A program made the position numbers and the translations under genes. Of a DNA stretch of 64,000 bases, positions 16,151 through 24,677 are shown in pieces (position 1 is the first letter of the stretch; every line of letters begins with the position of its first letter). The notes beneath the pieces were generated by a model, which was not told the origin of the DNA, made no database searches, and saw only the letters and a program-made list of their open reading frames with translations. This DNA comes from Synechococcus sp. RSCCF101 (GTDB lineage: Bacteria; Cyanobacteriota; Cyanobacteriia; PCC-6307; Cyanobiaceae): the NCBI RefSeq assembly GCF_008807075.1, contig NZ_CP035632.1, forward strand, positions 248,001 through 312,000, in the 5' to 3' direction.

Positions 16151-16183
16151 TCGCTGCTGGCCAGGCCTCTGTTGTGCAGCAGA

Positions 16184-16210
16184 AAGCCGGGGGCAGGGAG
16201 CCCCCGGCTT
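16184..16210. terminator. bidirectional hairpin between convergent sbtA and sbtB
   Basis: AAGCCGGGGG (16184-16193) and CCCCCGGCTT (16201-16210) form a perfect 10-bp stem with a 7-base loop. It lies between two convergent stop codons, and the terminal A/T pairs give a short U-tract in either direction. Confidence 0.8.
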
Positions 16211-16273
16211 CTGTGTGATCCGGCAGGACCTGGCCCGGAGGGAATCCGGGCCGGCCTCGCGGCTCCTTCGGCT

Positions 16274-16985
<712 letters not shown>

Positions 16986-17204
16986 TCAGCGTGCCCGGGC
17001 GAGATCGAAGCCGAGTTGCGGACGGCGTTCGGCAGCGGCGGCCATCGCGTCGATCAGCAGGCGGGCCTCATTGGTGCTTCCGGCCAGGCCCTGATGCCGT
17101 CGTTCCGGGTCGATGACGTGCCACTCGCCGCTGCGGGAGAGTCGCTCCACCACCATCCAACCGCGGTAGGACCAGATGCGGGGCTGGGATTCCGAGTCCT
17201 TCAT
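16986..17204 (-). CDS. hypothetical protein, 72 aa
   Basis: Starting at ATG 17202-17204 the protein reads MKDSESQPRIWSYRGWMVVE, then RLSRSGEWHVIDPERRHQGL, then a helix (ARLLIDAMAAAAERR). The first half looks like a small beta-hairpin domain, with the WSYRGWMVVERLS.SGEWHVIDP rhythm of proteins that cyanobacteria use as small unknowns. A longer start at 17276 adds 24 less convincing residues. No function is proposed. Confidence 0.5.
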   Translation of the reverse strand: MKDSESQPRIWSYRGWMVVERLSRSGEWHVIDPERRHQGLAGSTNEARLLIDAMAAAAERRPQLGFDLARAR

Positions 17205-17343
17205 CGAACTTCGTATCGCTATGAAACGGTCTAGCAGCCTCTCATCAGCTGGCGTGATGACGGTCATCAGATCCACTTATACGGATTGCCGATCCAGGGG
17301 GCGGTCCGGTCGCCGCCCGGTCGCGTCGCGGGGGGTCTGAGCG

Positions 17344-17898
17344 GTGTCCTGTCGTCTCCTCACCCTCGACGCGTGCCGCCTCGCGATCGGGTTCTATCCC
17401 CCCTTCCACTACGACGCCAGCGGCGGTGGCGGCACCGGCACGCTCGGGCCCGCGGATGCGCAGGGGCGTCAGGCGCTGCAGTTCCCTGCGGCCGATCTGT
17501 CGATCCCGCCCCTCGATGGCCGCAGCGGCCGCTGGCTCGGCCTGCCGCTGCCACCCGGCCTCAGCATCCGCATCATCCCCGAGCGGCTCGAGGGATCGCT
17601 GCACCGGGCCAGCGGGGCGCTGCAGCTGCAGTTCGAGGCCCGTTTCCGCTTCCGGGTGGGCGCCCTCCTGTCACCCCCGGATCTGCTGGTGCGCACCTGC
17701 CTGAGCACCGGTGCGAGCCAGGGCGAGCGCCACAGCGGCAGCGGTCAGCCCCTCGATGGTTCCGGCCAGGCCCTGCTGGTGGGGGTGGCGGCGGTGCCGC
17801 CCTGCGGTGCGGCCTGGCTCGATCGCTTCCTCGGGCTGCCCGATGAGGCCCTGGCGGTGCTGCGCTGCCGGCTCGATCTGCCGGCGGAGCCGGCCTGA
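17344..17898 (+). CDS. hypothetical protein, 184 aa, first gene of a three-gene run
   Basis: GTG start. The protein begins SCRLLTLDACRLAIGFYPPF and has a long all-beta pattern with a central strand pair (SIRIIPERLEGSLHRASGA, LQLQFEARFRFRVGALLSPP). It contains several Cys but no classic motif, signal peptide or membrane span. Its stop is 70 bases before the DUF296-glutaredoxin start, so it may be the first member of that operon. I do not recognise the family. Confidence 0.6.
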   Translation: MSCRLLTLDACRLAIGFYPPFHYDASGGGGTGTLGPADAQGRQALQFPAADLSIPPLDGRSGRWLGLPLPPGLSIRIIPERLEGSLHRASGALQLQFEARFRFRVGALLSPPDLLVRTCLSTGASQGERHSGSGQPLDGSGQALLVGVAAVPPCGAAWLDRFLGLPDEALAVLRCRLDLPAEPA

Positions 17899-17967
17899 AG
17901 CGCTGGCCTGAAGCGCCGGGCGCCGCGTAGTTTGAGCCGGCATGACGCCCGCCCGGCCACGACGCTG

Positions 17968-18591
17968 ATGTCTTTCCTGGAGCTGACCCTGAGCCCCGGA
18001 GAAGATCTGCGGGAGGCTCTGGAGCAGCTGAGCGCCAGACATCAGCTCCGGGGGTTCGTGGTGAGTGCGGTGGGCAACGTCTGCCTGGCCACGCTGCGGT
18101 TCCCCGGCTGCGGCGGCAAGCGCCGGCCGGCGGTGCTGCGGGGGGAGCACGAGATCATCAGCCTCACCGGCTCCCTCGATGACGGCACGGTGCATCTGCA
18201 CCTGAGCGTGGCCGGCTCCGATGGCCGGGTCATCGGTGGCCACCTGGAACGGGGCAGTGAGGTGCACACCGGTGCGGAACTGCTGGTGGCCCGGGTGACC
18301 GCAGCACTACCGCAGACACCCGCACCCGCACCCGCGCAGGCGGTGGAGATCGCCGTGCTGCCGACTTGCCCCTATTCGGCCCGGGCTCTGCGCATGCTCC
18401 GCACCCTCTCGATTCCCCACCGAGTGATCACCGTGCGCAGCGATGCCGACCGCAGCGCCGTGGAGAGCCGGGCCGGCTCCCGGTCCCTGCCCCAGGTGTT
18501 CATCGGCGGCGAGGCGATCGGCGGCTACGACGCCCTGGCCGAGTGGCACGGCAGCGGCCGCCTGGAGGTGCTGAGGGCGGCCGCCCTCTGA
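17968..18591 (+). CDS. DUF296 (PPC) domain - glutaredoxin fusion protein
   Basis: From ATG 17968 the protein has 207 residues; a TTG at 17932 is a weaker alternative. Residues about 1-112 form a DUF296/PPC domain: SFLELTLSPGEDLREALEQL, SAVGNVCLATLRFPG, HLHLSVAGSDGRVIGGHLER, with the His pair and GGHL motif of the metal-binding trimer. After an Ala/Pro linker (PQTPAPAPAQ), residues about 130-207 form a glutaredoxin: VLPTCPYSARALRMLRTLSI with a CPYS monothiol-like active site, then SLPQVFIGGEAIGGYDAL. The two domains are normally separate proteins. It overlaps the gamma-glutamylcyclotransferase by one base, implying coupled translation. Role is inferred as thiol-linked; unproven. Confidence 0.85.
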   Translation: MSFLELTLSPGEDLREALEQLSARHQLRGFVVSAVGNVCLATLRFPGCGGKRRPAVLRGEHEIISLTGSLDDGTVHLHLSVAGSDGRVIGGHLERGSEVHTGAELLVARVTAALPQTPAPAPAQAVEIAVLPTCPYSARALRMLRTLSIPHRVITVRSDADRSAVESRAGSRSLPQVFIGGEAIGGYDALAEWHGSGRLEVLRAAAL

Positions 18592-19082
18592 TGGCCGACC
18601 CGGCCGCTCCGTCCCCTGAATCAGGCGAAGACGCCGACGCGCTGTTCGTGTACGGCAGCCTGATGTGCGCTGACATCTTCGAGCGGGTCAGCGGCGTACC
18701 GGCGCGGCTGGAGCCGGCTGAGCTGCCCGGCTACCGGCGCTGGTCGGTGCGCGGCGAGGACTACCCCGCGATCGTTCCCGATCCGCCGGCCGTGGTGGCC
18801 GGCCGGCTGGTGCGGGCGCTGCCGGCGGCGGCCTGGCCGCGGCTGGATCGCTTCGAGGGGGAGCTCTACCGGCGCTGCTCCGTCCGGGTGCAGCTGCCCG
18901 GCGGCCGCGCACTGCCGGCCCAGGCCTACGTGCTTGATCCGGCCGAGCGGCATCGCCTGGACGCTCCCCACTGGTCGTTCGAGGCCTTCCTCGACGGCGG
19001 CAAGCAGCGGTTTCTCGCCCGCTACGGCGGCTTCGCGGACGAGGCTCAGCCCAGCTCCAGGCAGGCCAGGCCGAACACCTGA
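18591..19082 (+). CDS. gamma-glutamylcyclotransferase-like (AIG2/GGCT fold) protein
   Basis: ATG at 18591 overlaps the previous TGA (TGATG). The 163-residue protein has the GGCT hallmark FVYGSLMCADIFERV and the catalytic-glutamate region RLDRFEGELYRRCSVRVQL. The fold cyclises gamma-glutamyl groups to 5-oxoproline; in the glutathione-specific branch it degrades glutathione. Being translationally coupled to a glutaredoxin fusion supports a glutathione or gamma-glutamyl thiol role. Its 3' end overlaps the convergent GNAT gene by 37 bases. Confidence 0.85.
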   Translation: MADPAAPSPESGEDADALFVYGSLMCADIFERVSGVPARLEPAELPGYRRWSVRGEDYPAIVPDPPAVVAGRLVRALPAAAWPRLDRFEGELYRRCSVRVQLPGGRALPAQAYVLDPAERHRLDAPHWSFEAFLDGGKQRFLARYGGFADEAQPSSRQARPNT

Positions 19083-19930
19083 TCCAGCGGCACCGCCGGC
19101 TGCTCGCCCCGGTACATGCGACGGGTGCTGGAGAGCGGCTCGAAGCCCAGCTGCGCCATCAGGGCGCCGGCCTGGGCGTTGGCCCCGGGGGTGTCGATCA
19201 GCAGCACGCCGGGGTGATCGGCCCGGAGCTGGGCGATCAGATGGCCGGCCAGCTGCGGCGAATCCGCCAGGAGCGGGCCGATGCGCCAGCCCTGGCCGCT
19301 GGCCAGCAGGCAGGGGCGGATGCGACCGAAGCCGTGGCAGCGGTCGTTGCCATCGATCAGGGCCAGCACCGTGCCGGCGGGGTGGGCCAGCCAGTCCGCC
19401 AGGAAGTGGGGCCTGGGGCTGGGCTCCCGCTGGGCGTCGTAGGCCTGCACCGCCATGGCCGGGATGGCCTCCCCCTGCAGCAGCTTCAGGCCGGAGGCCT
19501 CCAGCGGTGCGGCCGGTGCCGGCTGGTCCGAGCGGCTGATCGCCTGCCAGCGCTGGGTGAGGGACGCGGGCTGGAACCCCCAGCGGCCGTGGTCGGCCTC
19601 GCGCTCGGGGGCCGCTTCCAGGCCGATGCAGGGCAGGTCGTCGAGATGGCTGAGGGCATGGCGCCAGAGCTGACGCCCGAAGCCCCGGCCCCGCTGCTCG
19701 GGCACCACCAGAAACAGGCCGATGAAGCCGTAGGCGGCGTTGTAGCGGACACCGGCGATGCAGCCGACCGGCGCTCCGGCCAGATGGCCGACCCAGAGCC
19801 CCTGGCGGTCGGTGTGGCGGTAGATGGCCACGTCGCCCACACCGGGAGCGAAGCCCTCCAGGCGGGCCCAGTCCGTGACGGTGCGGATGTCGCGTTCCCG
19901 CAGGGGTTGGATCCGCAGAAACGACGTCAT
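19046..19930 (-). CDS. GNAT family N-acetyltransferase, two-domain
   Basis: The 294-residue protein has an N-terminal GNAT domain with the acetyl-CoA motif FLVVPEQRGRGFGRQLWRHA (V-P-x-x-R-G-x-G pattern) and a second, more divergent half (about 150-290) ending in LMAQLGFEPLSSTRRMY, consistent with the paired GNAT/YitH-type arrangement. Substrate is unknown. It is convergent with GGCT and followed upstream by the DUF427 gene on the same strand. Confidence 0.85.
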   Translation of the reverse strand: MTSFLRIQPLRERDIRTVTDWARLEGFAPGVGDVAIYRHTDRQGLWVGHLAGAPVGCIAGVRYNAAYGFIGLFLVVPEQRGRGFGRQLWRHALSHLDDLPCIGLEAAPEREADHGRWGFQPASLTQRWQAISRSDQPAPAAPLEASGLKLLQGEAIPAMAVQAYDAQREPSPRPHFLADWLAHPAGTVLALIDGNDRCHGFGRIRPCLLASGQGWRIGPLLADSPQLAGHLIAQLRADHPGVLLIDTPGANAQAGALMAQLGFEPLSSTRRMYRGEQPAVPLDQVFGLACLELG

Positions 19931-19946
19931 GACGGCTGCCGGGGGC

Positions 19947-20225
19947 TCAACGCACTGTCACGCCCTTCCAGAAGGCGACACGTCCACGGATCGCCGCGGC
20001 GGCGGGTTTGGGGTCCTCGTAGCTCCACATGGCGTTGGCGTTCACCTTGCCGTCCACCACCACATCCCAGTAGCTGGCGGTTCCCTTCCAGCCGCAGACG
20101 CTGGTGTGGCTGGAGCGACGGATGGCGCTGCTGTCCACGGCACTGAGAGGGAAATAGGCATTGCCTTCCAGCGTTTCGATGTCATCGGAGCGGGCGATCA
20201 CCGTGCCGTTCCAGGAGGCTTCCAT
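19947..20225 (-). CDS. DUF427 domain protein
   Basis: The 92-residue protein matches the small DUF427 beta-domain family: MEASWNGTVIARSDDIETLE, NAYFPLSAVD, then HTSVCGWKGTASYWDVVVDG and WSYEDPKPAAAAIRGRVAFW. The 'CxWKGTA.Y' core is diagnostic. The function of the family is unknown. It is upstream of the GNAT gene, 16 bases apart, so they probably form an operon. Confidence 0.92.
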   Translation of the reverse strand: MEASWNGTVIARSDDIETLEGNAYFPLSAVDSSAIRRSSHTSVCGWKGTASYWDVVVDGKVNANAMWSYEDPKPAAAAIRGRVAFWKGVTVR

Positions 20226-20738
20226 GGGGTCTGCGCTGTGGCTGTGCGAGGGCGGGATGCTAGCGATCGCCAGACAGCATCAAGCCCGAGGCGAGGCCCC
20301 GGGCTTGTCTGCTCATCAGGCAGGTTGGCTCCGCTGAGGAACAGCACCTGCACGATTGAAGCAATCGATGAAAACGATTGTTATGTTGATTGAGTTGGCG
20401 AGGAGTGCGTCAAGGAGAATCAGGTGACCCTGGGGCCATGGTTCCAGCAAGGCTTTTCATGTCTTCCGGGGCACCTGGAACGATGCATGGGTGGCTGCAC
20501 ATTGGCAGGCCTGAAAAGCCGTTGATCGCTTGAGAGTGTTGGAGCAGGGTGCTGTTGCGAAGCCTTAACTCACTCCTGAAGTCCGCATCTGCGGGCCGAG
20601 ATTCATAGGCGTTGCCTCTTCTCTCTCGATGTCTTCAGTCTGCAGATTGAAGAGAACTCTGGCAAGGGGGTGCAGGTCCTGCTTGATGGCTCGTCATCTG
20701 CTGTGACCTTGCTTCATCCCCAGGGTCCTGCGCCTGCC
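20226..20738. other. 513-bp intergenic region with one hairpin, no gene found
   Basis: A hairpin with arms AAGCCCG (about 20282-20288) and CGGGCTT (about 20300-20306) sits near 20281-20307 but has only a short T-run. The rest is distinctly less GC-rich (for example around 20350-20420) than the flanks and has no credible open frame. Confidence 0.45.
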
Positions 20739-22499
20739 TCAGGCCACTTCGAACACCAGGGCGATGCGGCAGGCCCGGTCCTCGCAGGAGGGACGCACGC
20801 GATCGGCTGCCAGGGTGCTGAGGTAACTGGCCAGTCCGGCCACGAAGGCCTGCTCCTCGCCGGGCTCGGCTGTCAGCGCCCTGGGTGCTGTGCTCACCAG
20901 CTCACCCCTGTAGCTGAGGGCTACCCGCACATCGAAGTCGTCGGTGCTCATCGACACGGTGATCGGCCCCTCGCTGGCGCCGCCGGCCCGGATCCGTTCC
21001 ACCAGATCACCGCACACCTGCAGCACGCGCTCCCGCTCCCGGCCCGGCACCTGCCAGCTGCGCAGCTGCCGATCCAGCATCTGCAGGCTGGTGCGGTGGG
21101 AGCTGCCGCCATCGGCATCCAGCAGGCGGATCGTGCTGTTGCGCGAGCGCCCGAGCAGAAACAGAAGATTCACCAGCACCGCCAGCAGGGTGGCCACCGC
21201 GATCGGTGAATCGGTGATCGGCTGACTCCAGTGCGGCAGCCGGGCAAAGAAGTCCGGCTTCACCAGGGTGGCCAGGGCCATCAGCAGGGCGATGCCGATG
21301 GTGAAGGTGTCGCGGATGGTGATGGCCCTGCGGAAGCTGATCTCCATGCCGCCCACCAGGATCAGGCAGCCGTTGAAGAACAGGGCCGCCGCCATCACCG
21401 GCCTGGGCATGTTGAGCACCAGCGCCGAGACGCGGGGCAGACAGGCGAAGAGCACCAGCCAGGCGCTCATGGCCCAGGCGATCGAGCGACTGGTGGCTCC
21501 TGTGGCCCGTTGCAGTCCCATCAGCGTGGGGCTCACGCTCAGGCCGGGAATGCCGAACACTCCTGCCAGCGAGCAGCCGATGCCATCGGCCAGCACCCCA
21601 CCCCGGATGCCGGCCAGATCCGGCCGGCTCCAGCTGCGGTGGTTGAGCTGCTGAGCGGTGGTGATCACGCCCACCGCACGGATGCCGGAGGCCACGCCGG
21701 CCAGCAGGAACGGCACCACAAAGGTGGCATCGAAGCGGAGGCTCTCCGGCGCCACCCAGGGCAGGCCGAGCCAGGAGCTCTGCTCGAGCGTGCGGCCCAG
21801 AGCGGCCGGGTCCTGACCCAGCAGCGCGGCGGCGCCGTAGCCGCCAACGATGCCCAGCAGGGCCGCGAGCAGTTTCCAGAGCCCACGTCCCCAGACGCTC
21901 AGGCCCACCATCACCGCGAGGGTGAGCAGAAACACCCCATCCACCGGGGCCAGGTCGGGTCCGCCCAGCAGCCGCGCATCAAAGACGATGTCGATCGCGA
22001 TGCGGGCCAGCTCCAGCCCCACCGCCATCAGGATCACGCCCGACACCACGGTGGGGAACACCCGTCGCATCGAGCCGACCAGGCGCGAGAGCAGCATCTC
22101 GGATACCCCTGCCATCAGCACCATTCCGGCCACCAGCGGCAGGCCGCCGGCCTTCGCGGCGGCCAGGGAGGCGGGCAGGTAGATCGCCGAGATCACAGCC
22201 GGGCTGTGGTACCCCGAGCCCAGCCCGCGCCAGCGGCGCCCCTGCAACAGGGCATGGGCCACCACCACGAGCATGGCCATGCCCAGATGGGGCGTGGCCT
22301 GCTGCGGGCTGAGGCCGGCCGCCTCCACCACCAGGGCCACGAGCACGAGGTACGGGCCGATCACCACCGCGTGCTGCAGGCCGAGCAGGAGCAGGTGGGC
22401 CAGAGGTGGACGCTCGTCGAGCCAGTAGCTCAGATCCGCTGGCCGATCACCGAGACCGTCCGCTGGCGGACCGGCTGCTGCTGCGGGCGCCGCTGTCAT
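20739..22499 (-). CDS. NCS2 xanthine/uracil-type permease with C-terminal ATPase-like domain
   Basis: The 586-residue protein has the nucleobase-cation symporter-2 core (about 30-455): LGLQHAVVIGPYLVLVALVV, the GLGSGYHSPAVISAIY segment in place of the usual QxxG substrate loop, GIPGLSVSPTLMGLQRATGA and a TFTIGIALLMALATLV tail span. After LLFLLGRSRN there is a soluble extension (about 465-586) beginning SLQMLDRQLRSWQVPGRER and VLQVCGDLVERIRAGG, then ITVSMSTDDFDVRVALSYRG, which follows the strand-helix order of anti-sigma-type HATPase_c domains but lacks their GxG ATP lid. Substrate is not determinable. It lies 51 bases downstream of the desaturase on the same strand. Confidence 0.82.
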   Translation of the reverse strand: MTAAPAAAAGPPADGLGDRPADLSYWLDERPPLAHLLLLGLQHAVVIGPYLVLVALVVEAAGLSPQQATPHLGMAMLVVVAHALLQGRRWRGLGSGYHSPAVISAIYLPASLAAAKAGGLPLVAGMVLMAGVSEMLLSRLVGSMRRVFPTVVSGVILMAVGLELARIAIDIVFDARLLGGPDLAPVDGVFLLTLAVMVGLSVWGRGLWKLLAALLGIVGGYGAAALLGQDPAALGRTLEQSSWLGLPWVAPESLRFDATFVVPFLLAGVASGIRAVGVITTAQQLNHRSWSRPDLAGIRGGVLADGIGCSLAGVFGIPGLSVSPTLMGLQRATGATSRSIAWAMSAWLVLFACLPRVSALVLNMPRPVMAAALFFNGCLILVGGMEISFRRAITIRDTFTIGIALLMALATLVKPDFFARLPHWSQPITDSPIAVATLLAVLVNLLFLLGRSRNSTIRLLDADGGSSHRTSLQMLDRQLRSWQVPGRERERVLQVCGDLVERIRAGGASEGPITVSMSTDDFDVRVALSYRGELVSTAPRALTAEPGEEQAFVAGLASYLSTLAADRVRPSCEDRACRIALVFEVA

Positions 22500-22550
22500 G
22501 GTCGGCGGAGGCTGCCGAGGAATGGGCCCTCACGCTGGCATGGCAGCGCG

Positions 22551-23705
22551 TCAGAGGCAGGCAGCAAGCGACACCAGTCGACCGGTATCGCGATCCCAGA
22601 TCACAAAGGAAAAGCAGCGCCAGATTGCGGAAAGGCGCAGCCTCCTCACCATGCCGAGTTGGTCGCGGTTGCGCTGATGGCAGGCGCGCAGCCGGTAATT
22701 GGGGACAGCGGAGCAGAGATGGTGAATCGAATGGCAACCGATATCGGCTGTGAACCAATTGAGAACGGCGGGAAGCTCGAGGTCGCTGGTGCCCAGAAGG
22801 TTGCCGGCCATCACATCCCAGTTCTCTGAACGCTCGGCGTAGGAATTGGGGAAGTTATGCTGCACGAAGAAGATGCAGATGAACAGCGCCGCGGCACAGG
22901 CCATCACCGGGGCATAGATGAGCCAGAATGCCCCTGCCCCAACCGTATGGGCCATCACAAGCCACAGGCTCACCACGGCAAGGTTGTTGAGCAGGATATC
23001 GAGAGCTTCTTCCGGGCTGTGCCAGTGGCTGCTCTGCATGGCGCGGACCGTATCGGCAATACCCGTGCGGCGTCCATCACGCAGATTGCTGACCCATTGG
23101 CCGAAGAATTCCGCCAGGCCCGCCAGAGCCGCTACTCGCGGCTTGATCACCAGATAGAAGAATCCTCCAGACACAAGCATCAGCGGATGCCGCAGCAGCC
23201 TGTAGCGCTGTTGTGCTGCAGGTGAGAGGGCGTTGAAAGCCTGCCGTGTCGCCAGGGCTGAAGGCCCTCTGTAGCGATCCCAGTTGCCGTTGTGGGTGTG
23301 ATGGAACTCGTGGCCGCGCGACCAGGGGAGCTGCGGCAGGCCGCAGACGATGCCCAGAAGGAATCCACAGATGCGATTGACCCTGCGACTTCTGAACAGG
23401 CTGTTGTGGCCACAGTCATGCATCAAGACGAACAGACGGGCCAGAAACAGCACCATTCCGACCAGAACCGGTGCCAGCAGCAGTGAATGGGTCCTGAGCA
23501 GGACGAGTGCCAGACCCCAGAGCAGCAGATAAGGAAGCAATGTGTTGCTGATCTGCCAGCCAGCAATGAGATTGCTGCTGTTGAGGTAAGGCTTCAGGCA
23601 GAAGGCAGAGCGGGCCGGAACGGAGGCTGTCGAAACCGGTTCTGTGCAATCGACGCGTCGACCAGAGGCAGCAGGGCGCTCTGAAGCGATCCCATTCACA
23701 CGCAA
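22551..23705 (-). CDS. membrane fatty-acid desaturase (DesA/omega-6-like)
   Basis: The 384-residue protein has the three His boxes of membrane desaturases: HDCGHNS (96-102), HEFHHTHNGN (about 132) and HSIHHLCSAVPNYRL (about 322), which bind a di-iron centre, plus paired hydrophobic spans around them. It most resembles the Delta12/omega-6 group acting on glycerolipid acyl chains. A TTG opens the frame at 23703-23705, and the GTG two codons later is an alternative; the first 30 residues are poorly conserved-looking. Lower GC than the flanks suggests acquisition. It precedes the permease gene by 51 bases. Confidence 0.85.
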   Translation of the reverse strand: MRVNGIASERPAASGRRVDCTEPVSTASVPARSAFCLKPYLNSSNLIAGWQISNTLLPYLLLWGLALVLLRTHSLLLAPVLVGMVLFLARLFVLMHDCGHNSLFRSRRVNRICGFLLGIVCGLPQLPWSRGHEFHHTHNGNWDRYRGPSALATRQAFNALSPAAQQRYRLLRHPLMLVSGGFFYLVIKPRVAALAGLAEFFGQWVSNLRDGRRTGIADTVRAMQSSHWHSPEEALDILLNNLAVVSLWLVMAHTVGAGAFWLIYAPVMACAAALFICIFFVQHNFPNSYAERSENWDVMAGNLLGTSDLELPAVLNWFTADIGCHSIHHLCSAVPNYRLRACHQRNRDQLGMVRRLRLSAIWRCFSFVIWDRDTGRLVSLAACL

Positions 23706-23957
23706 CGATCAAAGGATTTTGAAGGTAGCGCCAATGGCCGCTCTGCCGAGCCGGTCCGGGTGAGCAGGTGGCTGCGGCACCACGACGACCACTGCCGTCT
23801 CCCCGGTTCGACGCCGGCGCCATGGTCTTCGCACGGGGCTGCTAGCTTGGAGCTGAGGTTCTGGGTTAAGGATTCTTCTAGCTCGAGACATCTGCAATAG
23901 ATCTCCCGTTCCGCAAAGCATTTCACCAAGACTCTCCGACCATATCCATGACTTATT

Positions 23958-24239
23958 GTGACAATTTACGTAGGCAACCTGTCCTTCGATGCCGAGGCTG
24001 AGGACCTTAGGGAGCTCTTTGCCAATTATGGCGAAGTGAAGAAAAGCAGCGTCCCGCTTGATCGTGAGACAGGCCGCAAAAGAGGCTTTGGCTTTGTCGA
24101 AATGACAAACGAAGCCGACGAGCAAACGGCGATTGATGATCTCCAGAACGTTGAATGGCTTGGGCGTCTGTTGCGTGTCAACAAAGCTGAACCACGCACA
24201 GGGCGTGGTGGCTCTTCCGGTGGCGCTGGCCGCTGGTGA
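23958..24239 (+). CDS. RRM-type RNA-binding protein (cyanobacterial Rbp family)
   Basis: GTG start; 93 residues. A single RRM has RNP-2 IYVGNLSFD and RNP-1 RKRGFGFVEM, followed by a short Gly-rich tail (TGRGGSSGGAGRW). This is the domain order of cyanobacterial Rbp proteins, which are cold- or mRNA-localisation-related and bind U-rich RNA. The tail is shorter than in cold-induced RbpA1-type proteins. Promoter elements should lie in the 250-bp lower-GC stretch upstream. Confidence 0.93.
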   Translation: MTIYVGNLSFDAEAEDLRELFANYGEVKKSSVPLDRETGRKRGFGFVEMTNEADEQTAIDDLQNVEWLGRLLRVNKAEPRTGRGGSSGGAGRW

Positions 24240-24677
24240 ATCGTTCAGTCTGGCCTGCAAGCCCCACTTTATCAAGGAGTGTTGAGGCCTCAATCTTCAT
24301 TGAATACTTACGCGTTTAGTACGAAGATCGTTGCTTCAGCAGCGGCATTTGGACAAGGCAGTCGTCCACAGCCGCAACCCAGGGATCACACACCCAAGAC
24401 CAATCAGCCCGCACCCAGCTGGGAGGATTTGTTCGGTCGGCGGTGAATGCCGCCAGTTCGATGATCTGGCGAAGGCGTCAGTGCTGCCTGAGATCCTGGT
24501 CAGGCCGCGCTCCTGCTGGTCGGCACGGACCGAGCGGAATCCCCCCGCCGCAGGAGATTCCTCACCACCGTGCCTGCAGGACCTCTGCCAGGTCCTGCAG
24601 GTGAGCCCTGTTGGAGTCGTCAGGCGGCCATCGAAGGGGCTCCCCCCGGTGGATTGGTCATGGAATGGGCGTTGTGC
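24240..24677. other. 438-bp intergenic region, no gene found
   Basis: This follows the RRM gene and precedes the end of the DUF1254 gene (convergent). No hairpin with T-tract stands out. Open frames here are shadows without start signals. Confidence 0.4.

Noticed and set aside
21231-22829. 532-residue open frame antisense to the permease
   Set aside because: Composition is Gln/His/Gly-rich with no domain; the other strand is a clear NCS2 permease.
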